Source of the DNA: an uncultured Clostridia bacterium
Lineage (GTDB): Bacteria; Bacillota; Clostridia; Christensenellales; Borkfalkiaceae
Assembly (NCBI GenBank): GCA_947628505.1
Contig: CANRAD010000007.1
Span: 1-64,000, forward strand
Direction: 5' to 3'
Length of the DNA: 64,000 nucleotides
Each line of letters starts with the position of its first letter. Position 1 is the stretch's first letter. The notes under the pieces were generated by a model. It ran no database searches, was not told the origin of the DNA, and worked only from the letters and a program-made list of their open reading frames with translations. The translations under genes were made by a program, and so were the position numbers. This document shows positions 57,017 to 64,000 of the stretch, in pieces.

Positions 57017-58083
57017 CGGACAAATTCCTCAAACGCATGGTAGACGGCTTGAAAGTGGCCGTGGTTGCCTGCGATCACAATCTGAAATCTATGTACGCCA
57101 ACACTGCGTTCAAAAAGCTCTTTTCGGTTGAAAACGACAAGGGCAGTCTCGGCAAACTCACCAATTGCGCATATTCCGACGTTTGCGGCTCTTCGGAGGG
57201 TTGCAGAGGCTGCGCCGTGGCGGACGCGTTCGAGAGCGCCTTTTTATCGAACCGTGAAGTTTCGAGAAGAGTTTATCAGCGGGTGAAAAGCGACGGCGAT
57301 ATCCGCGACGTCTCTTATTCGCTCACCGTTTCGCCCCTCGGCGGCGGGCTGTGCATGGGTACGGTTGACGACGCCTACGAACTCGAAATCGCGCGCGAAA
57401 TGCAGACGGCCAAAAACATACAGCAGAAACTTCTGCCCGTCGGGAAATGGGCGGGCGGAAAGAAATACGCCTACTCATACATACCATGCCGAGATATCGG
57501 AGGAGACCTTCCGGACGTTTACACGGTGGACGGTAAGGCGTGCGGCGTTATAGCCGACGTGTCCGGCAAGGGCGTTGCGGCGGGAATGTTGTCCGCGTTC
57601 GTTAAAGCGGCTTACGACAAGACAACGCCTTCGCCCGCGGAAGCTATCACAAAACTCAACGAAAAATTCCGCTCCCTCAACCTCGACGAAAAGAACTACG
57701 TTACCGTTGCGGCGGTGCGAATAGACGACGACAGCATAACCTATTCCATGGCCGGACACAACGTGCCGATACTTCTCAAAACCGAGGGCGGCGTAACGAG
57801 AATAATGCTCAAATCTCCGCCCGTTTCGAATTGGTTCGAAAGGCCCAATTACTTCAACGACACGATACCGTACAAAAGCGGAGATATACTCGTGCTTTTA
57901 ACCGACGGAGTTACAGAATGTCGCAACGACAGAGGCGAAATGTTCGGCGTGGACGGAGCCATAAAGACCCTCAGCTATTCCAAAACGGCCGACGATTTCA
58001 TAAAAAACCTCGAAAACTCGCTGCGCTCTTTCAGTCCCACTCCTCTCAACGACGACATAACCGCGGTTGCGTTTGACCTATGA
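57013..58083 (+). CDS. PAS-like domain + PP2C (SpoIIE/RsbU) protein phosphatase
   Basis: 356 residues. Residues about 8-125 are PAS-like with a Cys-rich insertion (CAYSDVCGSSEGCRGC), which might bind metal or sense redox. A short helical linker (EIAREMQTAKNIQQKLLP, typical of SpoIIE-type proteins) leads to the phosphatase domain, with metal aspartates in CRDIGGD, DVSGKG, AGHN, LLTDGVTE and NDDIT. Family members dephosphorylate anti-sigma antagonists or regulatory proteins. No partner kinase or STAS protein is next to it; co-translation with the lipid kinase suggests envelope signalling. Confidence 0.88.
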   Translation: MTDKFLKRMVDGLKVAVVACDHNLKSMYANTAFKKLFSVENDKGSLGKLTNCAYSDVCGSSEGCRGCAVADAFESAFLSNREVSRRVYQRVKSDGDIRDVSYSLTVSPLGGGLCMGTVDDAYELEIAREMQTAKNIQQKLLPVGKWAGGKKYAYSYIPCRDIGGDLPDVYTVDGKACGVIADVSGKGVAAGMLSAFVKAAYDKTTPSPAEAITKLNEKFRSLNLDEKNYVTVAAVRIDDDSITYSMAGHNVPILLKTEGGVTRIMLKSPPVSNWFERPNYFNDTIPYKSGDILVLLTDGVTECRNDRGEMFGVDGAIKTLSYSKTADDFIKNLENSLRSFSPTPLNDDITAVAFDL

Positions 58084-58086
58084 CAA

Positions 58087-58119
58087 AACCCCGTTCGCAC
58101 ATTCCGTGCGAACGGGGTT
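58087..58119. terminator. Convergent terminator
   Basis: Perfect 14-bp stem AACCCCGTTCGCAC / GTGCGAACGGGGTT, loop ATTCC, then ATTTTTTATC on the plus strand. It lies between the phosphatase and GltD-like genes. Confidence 0.9.
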
Positions 58120-58130
58120 ATTTTTTATCT

Positions 58131-59360
58131 TTACTGCTCTTTGGGAAGATTTTGAAGATATTCGTGCATAGCCGCGGCAACGCGTTTTGAAGTTTCCACG
58201 GCCTCGACAACGGTCTTCGCGCCGCGAACGACGTCGCCGGACGCGAACAGCCCGGGACGGGTGGTCTCGCCGTTCTCGCTTATCTTCGCAAGGCCGCGCT
58301 CGTTGACTTCGAGCCCGTAAGTATCCGAGAGAATGAGTTTCGAAGGGCGCTGGGAAACGCATATCATAACCGAATCCGCGCGCATGAGTTCGGGCTTATC
58401 GGAAGTGGATATTACCTTGTGATTTTCGTCGCAGACGGTATCGGCAAACATTACGCCGTCGTCGGTTATCTCCACGGGCGCCTTGTTGTATATGAATTGC
58501 GCGCCCTCTATCTCCGCATATTCCGCCTCTTCCTTGCTCGCCGAATATCTGTCGCTTCTGACGACGATTTTAACATCTTTTACGCCCTTTCTGAGCCCCG
58601 TGCGTGCAACGTCCATGGCAACGTTTCCGGCGCCTATAACTATCATGCTCTTGCCGAGGTCGTAACTGTCGGGGCTTTCGAGATAATGAACGCCGTAATG
58701 CACGTGTCCGAGAGTTTCGCCCTTGACGTTCAAGGGAATGGGCCACGTTACGCCCGTGCCTATCGATATAGCCTTGAAACCGTCGCGGAAAAGCTCTTCA
58801 ACGCCGAACGCCTTGCCTATGGTTATATTCGGTCTTATCTTTATGCCCAGCTTGCGCATCAATACTTCATAGCGATCGACTATGGTCTTGGGCAGACGGA
58901 ATTCGGGAATACCGAACCTCAGAACTCCGCCTATTTTGGATTTCGATTCGAAAACGGTTACGTCGTAACCGAGCTGAGCCATCTTGATCGATATGGTTAT
59001 TCCCGCGGGGCCCGCGCCCACAACCGCCACTTTTATGCCGTTGGGTTCGGCCTTTTCGAGTTCGAGGCTGTCGAGATAATTCGACGACACGAAATTTTCG
59101 ACCGTGGAAATTTCGACCGGTTCGCCTTTTAACCCGCGCACGCAATGTCCCTGACATTGATTGCCGTGATTGCAGACTATTGAACATACCACCGAAAGGG
59201 GATTGTTCTCGAAAACCATTTTGCCGGCCGCTTTTATGTCCCCGGCGAGGAATGTGGAAATCATGTCGGGAATGGGTGTCGAAATGGGACAGCCGGTTCT
59301 GCAAAGAGGTTTCTTGCAATTTAAGCATCTCTTCGCCTCGGCTATAACGTTATGTGCCAT
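58131..59360 (-). CDS. GltD-like iron-sulphur flavoprotein (NAD(P)H oxidoreductase)
   Basis: 409 residues. N-terminal cysteines C12, C15, C20, C24 and C59, C63, C69, C73 form two iron-sulphur clusters as in glutamate synthase beta. The FAD motif GAGPAG is at 115-120 and the NAD(P)H motif IVIGAGNVAMDVART near 240-255; the C-terminal GLFASGDVVRGAKTVVEA closes the FAD site. No gltB is nearby, so it may act as a stand-alone electron-transfer subunit (NfnB/SudB-like) or pair with a distant GltB. The ribosome site AAGGAG sits about 13 bases from ATG 59360 but 2-3 bases before a six-codon frame (MKIYGT) that overlaps this start. Confidence 0.88.
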   Translation of the reverse strand: MAHNVIAEAKRCLNCKKPLCRTGCPISTPIPDMISTFLAGDIKAAGKMVFENNPLSVVCSIVCNHGNQCQGHCVRGLKGEPVEISTVENFVSSNYLDSLELEKAEPNGIKVAVVGAGPAGITISIKMAQLGYDVTVFESKSKIGGVLRFGIPEFRLPKTIVDRYEVLMRKLGIKIRPNITIGKAFGVEELFRDGFKAISIGTGVTWPIPLNVKGETLGHVHYGVHYLESPDSYDLGKSMIVIGAGNVAMDVARTGLRKGVKDVKIVVRSDRYSASKEEAEYAEIEGAQFIYNKAPVEITDDGVMFADTVCDENHKVISTSDKPELMRADSVMICVSQRPSKLILSDTYGLEVNERGLAKISENGETTRPGLFASGDVVRGAKTVVEAVETSKRVAAAMHEYLQNLPKEQ

Positions 59361-59429
59361 ATATTTTCATCTTCTCCTTATCAAAAACGATTTTTGCCCT
59401 TACCCGGGCCGTATCAAGCCTTAATTTTA

Positions 59430-59849
59430 TTATAAGGCGGCTTTGATGTCCTCTATCATTGCGGCGTATTCTTCGTCGGTAAGATAGGTTTTGCCGGGAT
59501 TCATTGTAAAAGTGCCGCCCCACTCGTCGCCGTCTTTGTACTTGGGGCAAAGATGCATATGCAGATGACAGCCGGTGTCGCCGTAAGCGCCGTAATTGAG
59601 TTTATCGGGCTTGAATACCTTGTGAATGGCCTTGGCCGCGCGGTTTACGTCCGCAAAAAACGCGTTTCTGTCCTCTTCCGAAATATCCACTATTTCCGAG
59701 ACGTGATCTTTATAAGCTACGATACAGCGACCTCTTTTGGATTGTTCTTTGAATAAAATAAGCGAACTGACGGACAAATCGCAGATATAAATCCCGAATT
59801 TTTCAAGCAGTTCGCCGCGCATACAGTAGCCGCAGTTGCAATCTTTCAT
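59430..59849 (-). CDS. HIT family nucleotide hydrolase/transferase
   Basis: 139 residues. The histidine triad is at H95, H97, H99 (HLHMHLCP). An N-terminal CNCGYC (C4, C6, C9) suggests a metal site as in some HIT proteins. Family members hydrolyse dinucleotide or AMP-conjugate substrates; the exact substrate is unknown. It precedes the GltD-like gene by 69 bp on the same strand. Confidence 0.9.
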   Translation of the reverse strand: MKDCNCGYCMRGELLEKFGIYICDLSVSSLILFKEQSKRGRCIVAYKDHVSEIVDISEEDRNAFFADVNRAAKAIHKVFKPDKLNYGAYGDTGCHLHMHLCPKYKDGDEWGGTFTMNPGKTYLTDEEYAAMIEDIKAAL

Positions 59850-59940
59850 AACTTTCCCCTCTTTGAATTTTTATCGCTAATAATTATAACACGCCTTTTT
59901 TTATTTTGCAATACCCCTTTACTTTATTTTTAAAGCAAAA

Positions 59941-59962
59941 GCCGCGGACATATGCCCGCGGC
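59941..59962 (-). terminator. Terminator of the pyridoxine kinase gene
   Basis: Stem GCCGCGG / CCGCGGC followed on the minus strand by TTTTGCTTT, just after the stop at 59969. Confidence 0.75.
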
Positions 59963-59968
59963 CGTCTT

Positions 59969-60769
59969 TTATCTCGATTTGAGAACTTTTTCGAATTCGG
60001 CGCCGTAAAAATGTTCGTCCGAGGTGTTCCTTATGCAATCGGCTACGAACTCTCCCGCCGCCCGGCAGCTTTCGTCGAGCGAGCCGCCGTTCAGATACGT
60101 CGCGGCAAATACCGAGGCGAATATATCCCCCGTTCCGTGCAGCCGCTTGGGCAAAAGCTCTGACAAGACGTAGCGTATTTCGCCGCCGTCGTATATAGCC
60201 TCGCCTATTTTGCCTTCCAGCTCCACGCCCGTTATGATTATCGCGCCTTTCGTATATTTTTTCATCTCGCCCATGGCCGTTTCTATATAGCTCTTATCGT
60301 ATTTTTCCATGTAATCGAGCCCCGTCATATAGCATACTTCCGTAATATTGGGCACTATGACGTCGGCAAGACGAACGAGATCTCTCATGGCGAGCACGTA
60401 ATTTCCGTCGAAACCGCCGTATAGTTTCCCGTTGTCGCCGAAAGCCGGATCTATTATCCTGACGGCGCCGGGAGCGGAAAAATCCGAAAAACATTTCTCC
60501 GCAAGATTCATGAGCTCTTTCTTGCCGAGATAGCCCAGAAGAAACGCGTCGAATTTAAAGCCGTTTTCCCTCCAATAACCGAATATATTCGGTATCTCCG
60601 GCGTTATATCGAGGTATGACCAGCTTTTGAACATCGTGTGATTGGAGAGCACGGCGGTAGGCAGCACGCACGTCTCCACGCCGTAAGCCGAAAGAACGGG
60701 CAACGCAACCGTGAGCGAACACTGCCCGACGCAACTTAAATCCTGCATGGTAAGAATTCTTTTATTCAT
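59969..60769 (-). CDS. Pyridoxal/pyridoxamine kinase
   Basis: 266 residues of the ribokinase-fold PdxK/PdxY family. MQDLSCVGQCSLTVALPVLSA is the substrate-side opening; VPNITEVCYMTG and the catalytic anion hole RLHGTGDIFASVFAA (near 218-232) are present. Makes PLP precursors by salvage; together with the PLPBP-like gene it is the second vitamin B6 function in the window. The ribosome-site bases GGGGA lie in a hairpin immediately before ATG 60769. Confidence 0.9.
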   Translation of the reverse strand: MNKRILTMQDLSCVGQCSLTVALPVLSAYGVETCVLPTAVLSNHTMFKSWSYLDITPEIPNIFGYWRENGFKFDAFLLGYLGKKELMNLAEKCFSDFSAPGAVRIIDPAFGDNGKLYGGFDGNYVLAMRDLVRLADVIVPNITEVCYMTGLDYMEKYDKSYIETAMGEMKKYTKGAIIITGVELEGKIGEAIYDGGEIRYVLSELLPKRLHGTGDIFASVFAATYLNGGSLDESCRAAGEFVADCIRNTSDEHFYGAEFEKVLKSR

Positions 60770-60773
60770 AAAA

Positions 60774-60807
60774 AATATCCCCGTCTGTGTATTACGGGGA
60801 TATTATA
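60774..60807 (-). promoter_or_regulatory. Hairpin with U-run at the kinase start, overlapping a -10 hexamer
   Basis: Perfect 11-bp stem (60804-60794 with 60784-60774), then TTTTTT just before ATG, shaped like a terminator for the response regulator transcript. A TATAAT (60807-60802) overlaps the 5' arm; a transcript started from it (near 60795) would lack most of that arm and leave the ribosome site free. No good -35 was found. Confidence 0.5.
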
Positions 60808-60888
60808 ACCTCTCGTTGGTATTATTTATATAACCAGAATAATTATTTTTTATAATATCAGATTTTTTCGGACAGACGGCAAATCAAC

Positions 60889-61527
60889 TCAACTGTTCTT
60901 TTTTATCTTTTCGGCGGCCGCGGCGCGGCTGTCTACGCCGAGTTTCAGATATATCGAGCTTATATAATTGCGGGAAGTGCCGTCGGAAAGTTTCAGCGCC
61001 GAAGCTATCTGTCTGTTCGTAAAGCCGTCGGCAAGCATGAGCGCTATTTCCACTTCCCTGTCAGACATGCCGAAAGATTTTTTAAGTTTCGCACGTCTGT
61101 CCGAAGAGACCATAGCCGCCGCGTCCGTTATTTTGCGGGCTATTTTCGCGGGGAGAATGGTATCGCCGGCATAGGCGTTTCTGACTGCGTCGATAAGCGC
61201 GGTGGAGCCGATATCCTTCAAAAGATAACCGCTCGCGCCGTTGTTGATGGCGCTCAGAATATAGTCGCTGTCGTCGAACGTGGTGAGAATGACGATTTTT
61301 ATGTTTTCGTCTGTTTCTTTTATTCGCTTTGTCGCCACAACTCCGTTCATATTGGGCATTCTTATATCCATAAGAACCACGTCGGGCGGATTGGTTTTGC
61401 ATTGCTCGACGGCCATCGTGCCGTCAAGCGCTATGCCGCAAACTTCTATGTCTCCGGCCGTCTGCAACACCGATTTTATGCCCTCGGCAAGTATCATCTG
61501 GTCGTCCACGAGCAAAACTTTTATCAT
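60889..61527 (-). CDS. NarL/LuxR-type response regulator
   Basis: 212 residues from ATG 61527 (MIKVLLVDDQ), with GGAGG upstream. Receiver domain with acidic pocket D8/D9, phosphorylation site D54 (VVLMDIRMP) and K near 104; C-terminal LuxR helix-turn-helix (SFGMSDREVEIALMLADGFTNRQIASALKLSDGT, near 145-178). Partner of the sensor kinase, which it overlaps by 4 bp (ATGA). No target transporter is adjacent. Confidence 0.94.
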   Translation of the reverse strand: MIKVLLVDDQMILAEGIKSVLQTAGDIEVCGIALDGTMAVEQCKTNPPDVVLMDIRMPNMNGVVATKRIKETDENIKIVILTTFDDSDYILSAINNGASGYLLKDIGSTALIDAVRNAYAGDTILPAKIARKITDAAAMVSSDRRAKLKKSFGMSDREVEIALMLADGFTNRQIASALKLSDGTSRNYISSIYLKLGVDSRAAAAEKIKKNS

Positions 61528-62762
61528 AACTCCTCCTTTGCCTCGCAATCTTTTAAAGGCAAAACTATTTTTACTTCGAAGCCCTCGTCCTTTTCGCTTC
61601 TCAAAGTACATCTCCCGCCGAGAGCCGCCGCTTTATCCATCATTGTTTTAAGGCCGAATCCCGGCGTTATATCGCCCTGAACGCCCGTGCCGTTATCGGA
61701 GATAAACAAGCTCATGCGTTCGCCGTCCTTTCTGAACTCCACGTAAAAGGCCGTGGCCTTGCCGTGGCGGATTCCGTTTGCGAGACATTCTTTGAGACTG
61801 TTCGACAAGAACCTGTAAACTTCCTCGTCGGCCTCCGATTCGGCTATATCGTATCGCACTTTTATATCGGTGCCGTCGATGGTTTGAGATATAATGTTTT
61901 CGAGTTCCGTTTTGACGGACTTTACTTCATTTCTGCCCGCGAGAAGATGTACGCTTTCGCGCATCTGTTCGAGGGCGTTGCGAGCCTGAATGTTGGCGGA
62001 TATTATCCTGCTTTTCGCCTCTTCCGGATCGGAATCTATAAGCAGTTTGGCCGCTTCGGTCTGCATTATAACGGTCGTCATGGAGTGCCCGGCGTTATCG
62101 TGGATATCCTTGGCTATTCTGTTTCTCTCCTCGTATACCGCCGTTTTGGAGAGTTCCTCGTACACCTCTTTCAACTGCGCGCGGCTCTCGTCCGCCTCTT
62201 TCAGCGCCGCCGAAAGCTCGACGTTCGTGCGGTAAAACTTTATGAGAAACTGTACTATTACGAAATCTATCGCAAGCACGAGCAAGCCGAACAGCGCGCC
62301 GCTCAGAATTTCCACGACGCTGTTGAATATGGAGGCGTTCTCGTGGGTGAACACCCAACCGACGATAAACGAGACCGTGAAAAGCACGCAACTTACGCCG
62401 AAGAGGACGGCTTTATCCCTGAATCTGTCTATGGAAATATATATCTGCGTCAGAACTATGCAATAAAGCGCGGCGAGGAATGAATTGCCGGTCAGAATAC
62501 AGATGGCGAGCAAGAGCGCGGAATCCACGCCGTAAAATACCATCTTGGCGACGAAGCTGGTTACTTTGAAGGCGTTTATTGCTTCGAGCACCGCAAGCGC
62601 TATACAGCATACGCCGAGAATAATGAGGCTGTACAGAAGTTTCGTGCCCACGTACATGCCCGCCGCCTGTGCATACACGAACGCCTCGATGACAACGAGC
62701 ATTATCACGAGCGCAACTTTGATATATTCCACTATTTTTTTGGGATTGACTCTGAGTTTCAT
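61524..62762 (-). CDS. NarL-partner sensor histidine kinase
   Basis: 412 residues. Five or six membrane helices (about 11-176) with very short loops, so sensing is likely within or at the membrane. A coiled segment (178-210) leads to the HisKA_3 dimer helix with H221 (ERNRIAKDIHDNAGHS) and the HATPase domain (ECLANGIRHG N-box, DNGTGVQ, GFGLKTMMDKAAALGG). No ribosome site is visible before ATG 62762. Signal unknown; similar systems in Firmicutes often answer envelope stress. Confidence 0.92.
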   Translation of the reverse strand: MKLRVNPKKIVEYIKVALVIMLVVIEAFVYAQAAGMYVGTKLLYSLIILGVCCIALAVLEAINAFKVTSFVAKMVFYGVDSALLLAICILTGNSFLAALYCIVLTQIYISIDRFRDKAVLFGVSCVLFTVSFIVGWVFTHENASIFNSVVEILSGALFGLLVLAIDFVIVQFLIKFYRTNVELSAALKEADESRAQLKEVYEELSKTAVYEERNRIAKDIHDNAGHSMTTVIMQTEAAKLLIDSDPEEAKSRIISANIQARNALEQMRESVHLLAGRNEVKSVKTELENIISQTIDGTDIKVRYDIAESEADEEVYRFLSNSLKECLANGIRHGKATAFYVEFRKDGERMSLFISDNGTGVQGDITPGFGLKTMMDKAAALGGRCTLRSEKDEGFEVKIVLPLKDCEAKEEL

Positions 62763-62820
62763 GGCGCGAACGGCAAAATCGTATTTTTTTGCAAACTTTT
62801 AAAAATATACTTAAAAATAT

Positions 62821-62849
62821 TTTACCATAAAATAAAAAAAGTGTATAAT
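62821..62849 (+). promoter_or_regulatory. Promoter of the M20 peptidase gene
   Basis: TTTACC (62821-62826), 17-bp spacer, TATAAT (62844-62849). ATG is 34 bp further on. Confidence 0.6.
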
Positions 62850-62882
62850 GTTTTAGACTACTTTTTTAAAAAGGCGGCCTTT

Positions 62883-64000
62883 ATGTCTGCGATTTTCAAC
62901 GATATAGTCAAAAACATATCCTCGATAATAACTTTCGATTCTTCGCAATCGGCGCCGTCCGAAGGCGCGCCTTTCGGCGAAGGCGCGAAAAAAGCGCTGG
63001 ACTATTTTCTCGCGCTTGCCGAACACCTCGGCTTCGAGACGGTAAATTACGACGGATATGCCGGAGAGGCGTCGTTCGGCAAAGGCGAAGAATTCGCCGT
63101 GCTTGCGCATCTCGACGTAGTGCCCGCGGGCGGCGGCTGGACGCACGATCCCTTCGGCGGCGAAATAGACTATGAACGCGGAAGAATATGGGGCAGAGGC
63201 GCCATGGACGACAAGGGCCCGGCCATAATTGCGCTTTTTGCAATGAAAGCGCTTGCGGACGAAGGTTTCAAACCGCGCCGCAAAATCAAACTCATCGTCG
63301 GCTGTAACGAGGAAAACGGCTGGGAATGTATCGAATACTATAAAACGCACGCGCATATGCCGGACGAAGGCTTTTCGCCCGACGCGGATTTCCCCGTAAT
63401 TTACGCCGAAAAAGGCATACTGCATATCAAACTGACTTTCCCCGTGAACGGAGATTATTCCTCTTTGAAAGGCGGAGAAAGAGCGAATATGGTCTGCGAT
63501 TACTGCGAGGCCGAAGCCCCTATGAAAAGCGATTTCGTGCAAACCGAAAGTCTCGAATATCGCGACGGCAAAATTATTTCGCACGGGAAATCGGCGCACG
63601 GTTCAACGCCCGAACACGGAGTTAACGCCATTCCGCCCGTTTTATCATATCTCGGGCTGGCGGACGAAATAACCCTTCCCCTCTTATCCGTCGCGGATAA
63701 ACTCTGTTCATTCGAAGACGAAACGGGCAAGCTCACGTTCTCGCCCAACGTCATAAAGGGCGGCGACGGATTTGTGGAAATAGTCTGCGACATACGCTAT
63801 CCGGCTACCGCGAAAAAAGAGGACGTGCTGAAAGTAATAGAAGACGGCGGCATAAAATACGATATATTGCATGAGCAATCTCCTCTGTTCAACGAAAAAG
63901 ACGGCAATCTCGTAAAAACGCTCTGCGAGGTATACAACGAGGTTACCGGCAAAAACGCCGTTCCCGTGGCGATAGGCGGCGGAACTTATGCCCGCGCGCT
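62883..64000 (+). CDS. M20 family dipeptidase (PepV-like), cut by window end
   Basis: 372 residues are visible from ATG 62883. Zinc ligands and motifs of the M20 family: AVLAHLDVVPAGGGW, GRGAMDDKGPAI, GCNEENGWECIEYY (catalytic Glu pair), ISHGKSAHGSTPEHG and, near the edge, AIGGGTYARA. These match the PepV/Xaa-His dipeptidase branch, a cytoplasmic cocatalytic two-zinc enzyme cleaving dipeptides. The last part of the catalytic domain lies outside the window. Confidence 0.92.
   Translation, partial: MSAIFNDIVKNISSIITFDSSQSAPSEGAPFGEGAKKALDYFLALAEHLGFETVNYDGYAGEASFGKGEEFAVLAHLDVVPAGGGWTHDPFGGEIDYERGRIWGRGAMDDKGPAIIALFAMKALADEGFKPRRKIKLIVGCNEENGWECIEYYKTHAHMPDEGFSPDADFPVIYAEKGILHIKLTFPVNGDYSSLKGGERANMVCDYCEAEAPMKSDFVQTESLEYRDGKIISHGKSAHGSTPEHGVNAIPPVLSYLGLADEITLPLLSVADKLCSFEDETGKLTFSPNVIKGGDGFVEIVCDIRYPATAKKEDVLKVIEDGGIKYDILHEQSPLFNEKDGNLVKTLCEVYNEVTGKNAVPVAIGGGTYARA

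Overview
The window looks like chromosomal DNA of an uncultured, probably gut-dwelling, low-to-mid GC Firmicute (Clostridia, perhaps Christensenellales-like). This is inferred from sigma-A type promoters with consensus hexamers and 17-bp spacers, strong AGGAGG-type ribosome sites, S4-domain RqcP, a YitT family protein, the rpsF-ssb-rpsR operon, a DUF368 protein, and very long MBG/YDG and Listeria-Bacteroides-repeat surface proteins. No rRNA, tRNA or CRISPR array was seen. 

Region by region: 1-9797 and 9808-17868 (minus strand) hold two loci of the same design: a giant MBG/YDG-repeat surface protein followed immediately by a small one-TM protein with a shared, unnamed cytoplasmic domain. The first giant gene is split by an in-frame TAG inside a repeat domain. 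Its promoter lies between oppositely oriented copies of a 16-bp site next to a complete tyrosine recombinase, which suggests an invertible phase-variation switch. The second giant gene is preceded by a strongly structured RNA leader ending in a terminator-like hairpin. 18481-20296 has small unknown genes and a DUF368 (putative undecaprenyl-phosphate translocase) gene. 20351-28075 is rpoBC. 28438-32245 is rqcP-yitT-ispDF-radA, transcribed away from rpoBC but with overlapping 5' leaders. 32380-40941 is a 2853-residue N-terminally anchored extracellular protein. 

41471-48937 is a tight branched-chain amino acid operon, ilvB-ilvN-ilvD-leuC-leuD-leuB, ending with a PLP-homeostasis gene. ilvC, leuA and the transaminase are not in the window. 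49211-51157 is an AT-rich accessory island: an XRE regulator with a palindromic operator, a 57-residue membrane peptide and two zinc-ribbon membrane proteins. 51383-52435 is rpsF-ssb-rpsR. 52546-56005 has a membrane-anchored unknown protein and the CCA-adding enzyme. 56144-58083 is a DagK-like lipid kinase plus a PAS-PP2C phosphatase, whose promoter shares its -35 hexamer with the opposing cca promoter. 58131-62762 has a GltD-like flavoprotein, a HIT protein, a pyridoxal/pyridoxamine kinase and a NarL-type two-component system. 62883 onward is an M20 dipeptidase cut off by the window end. 

All calls come from reading sequence and translations. No database search or folding program was run.
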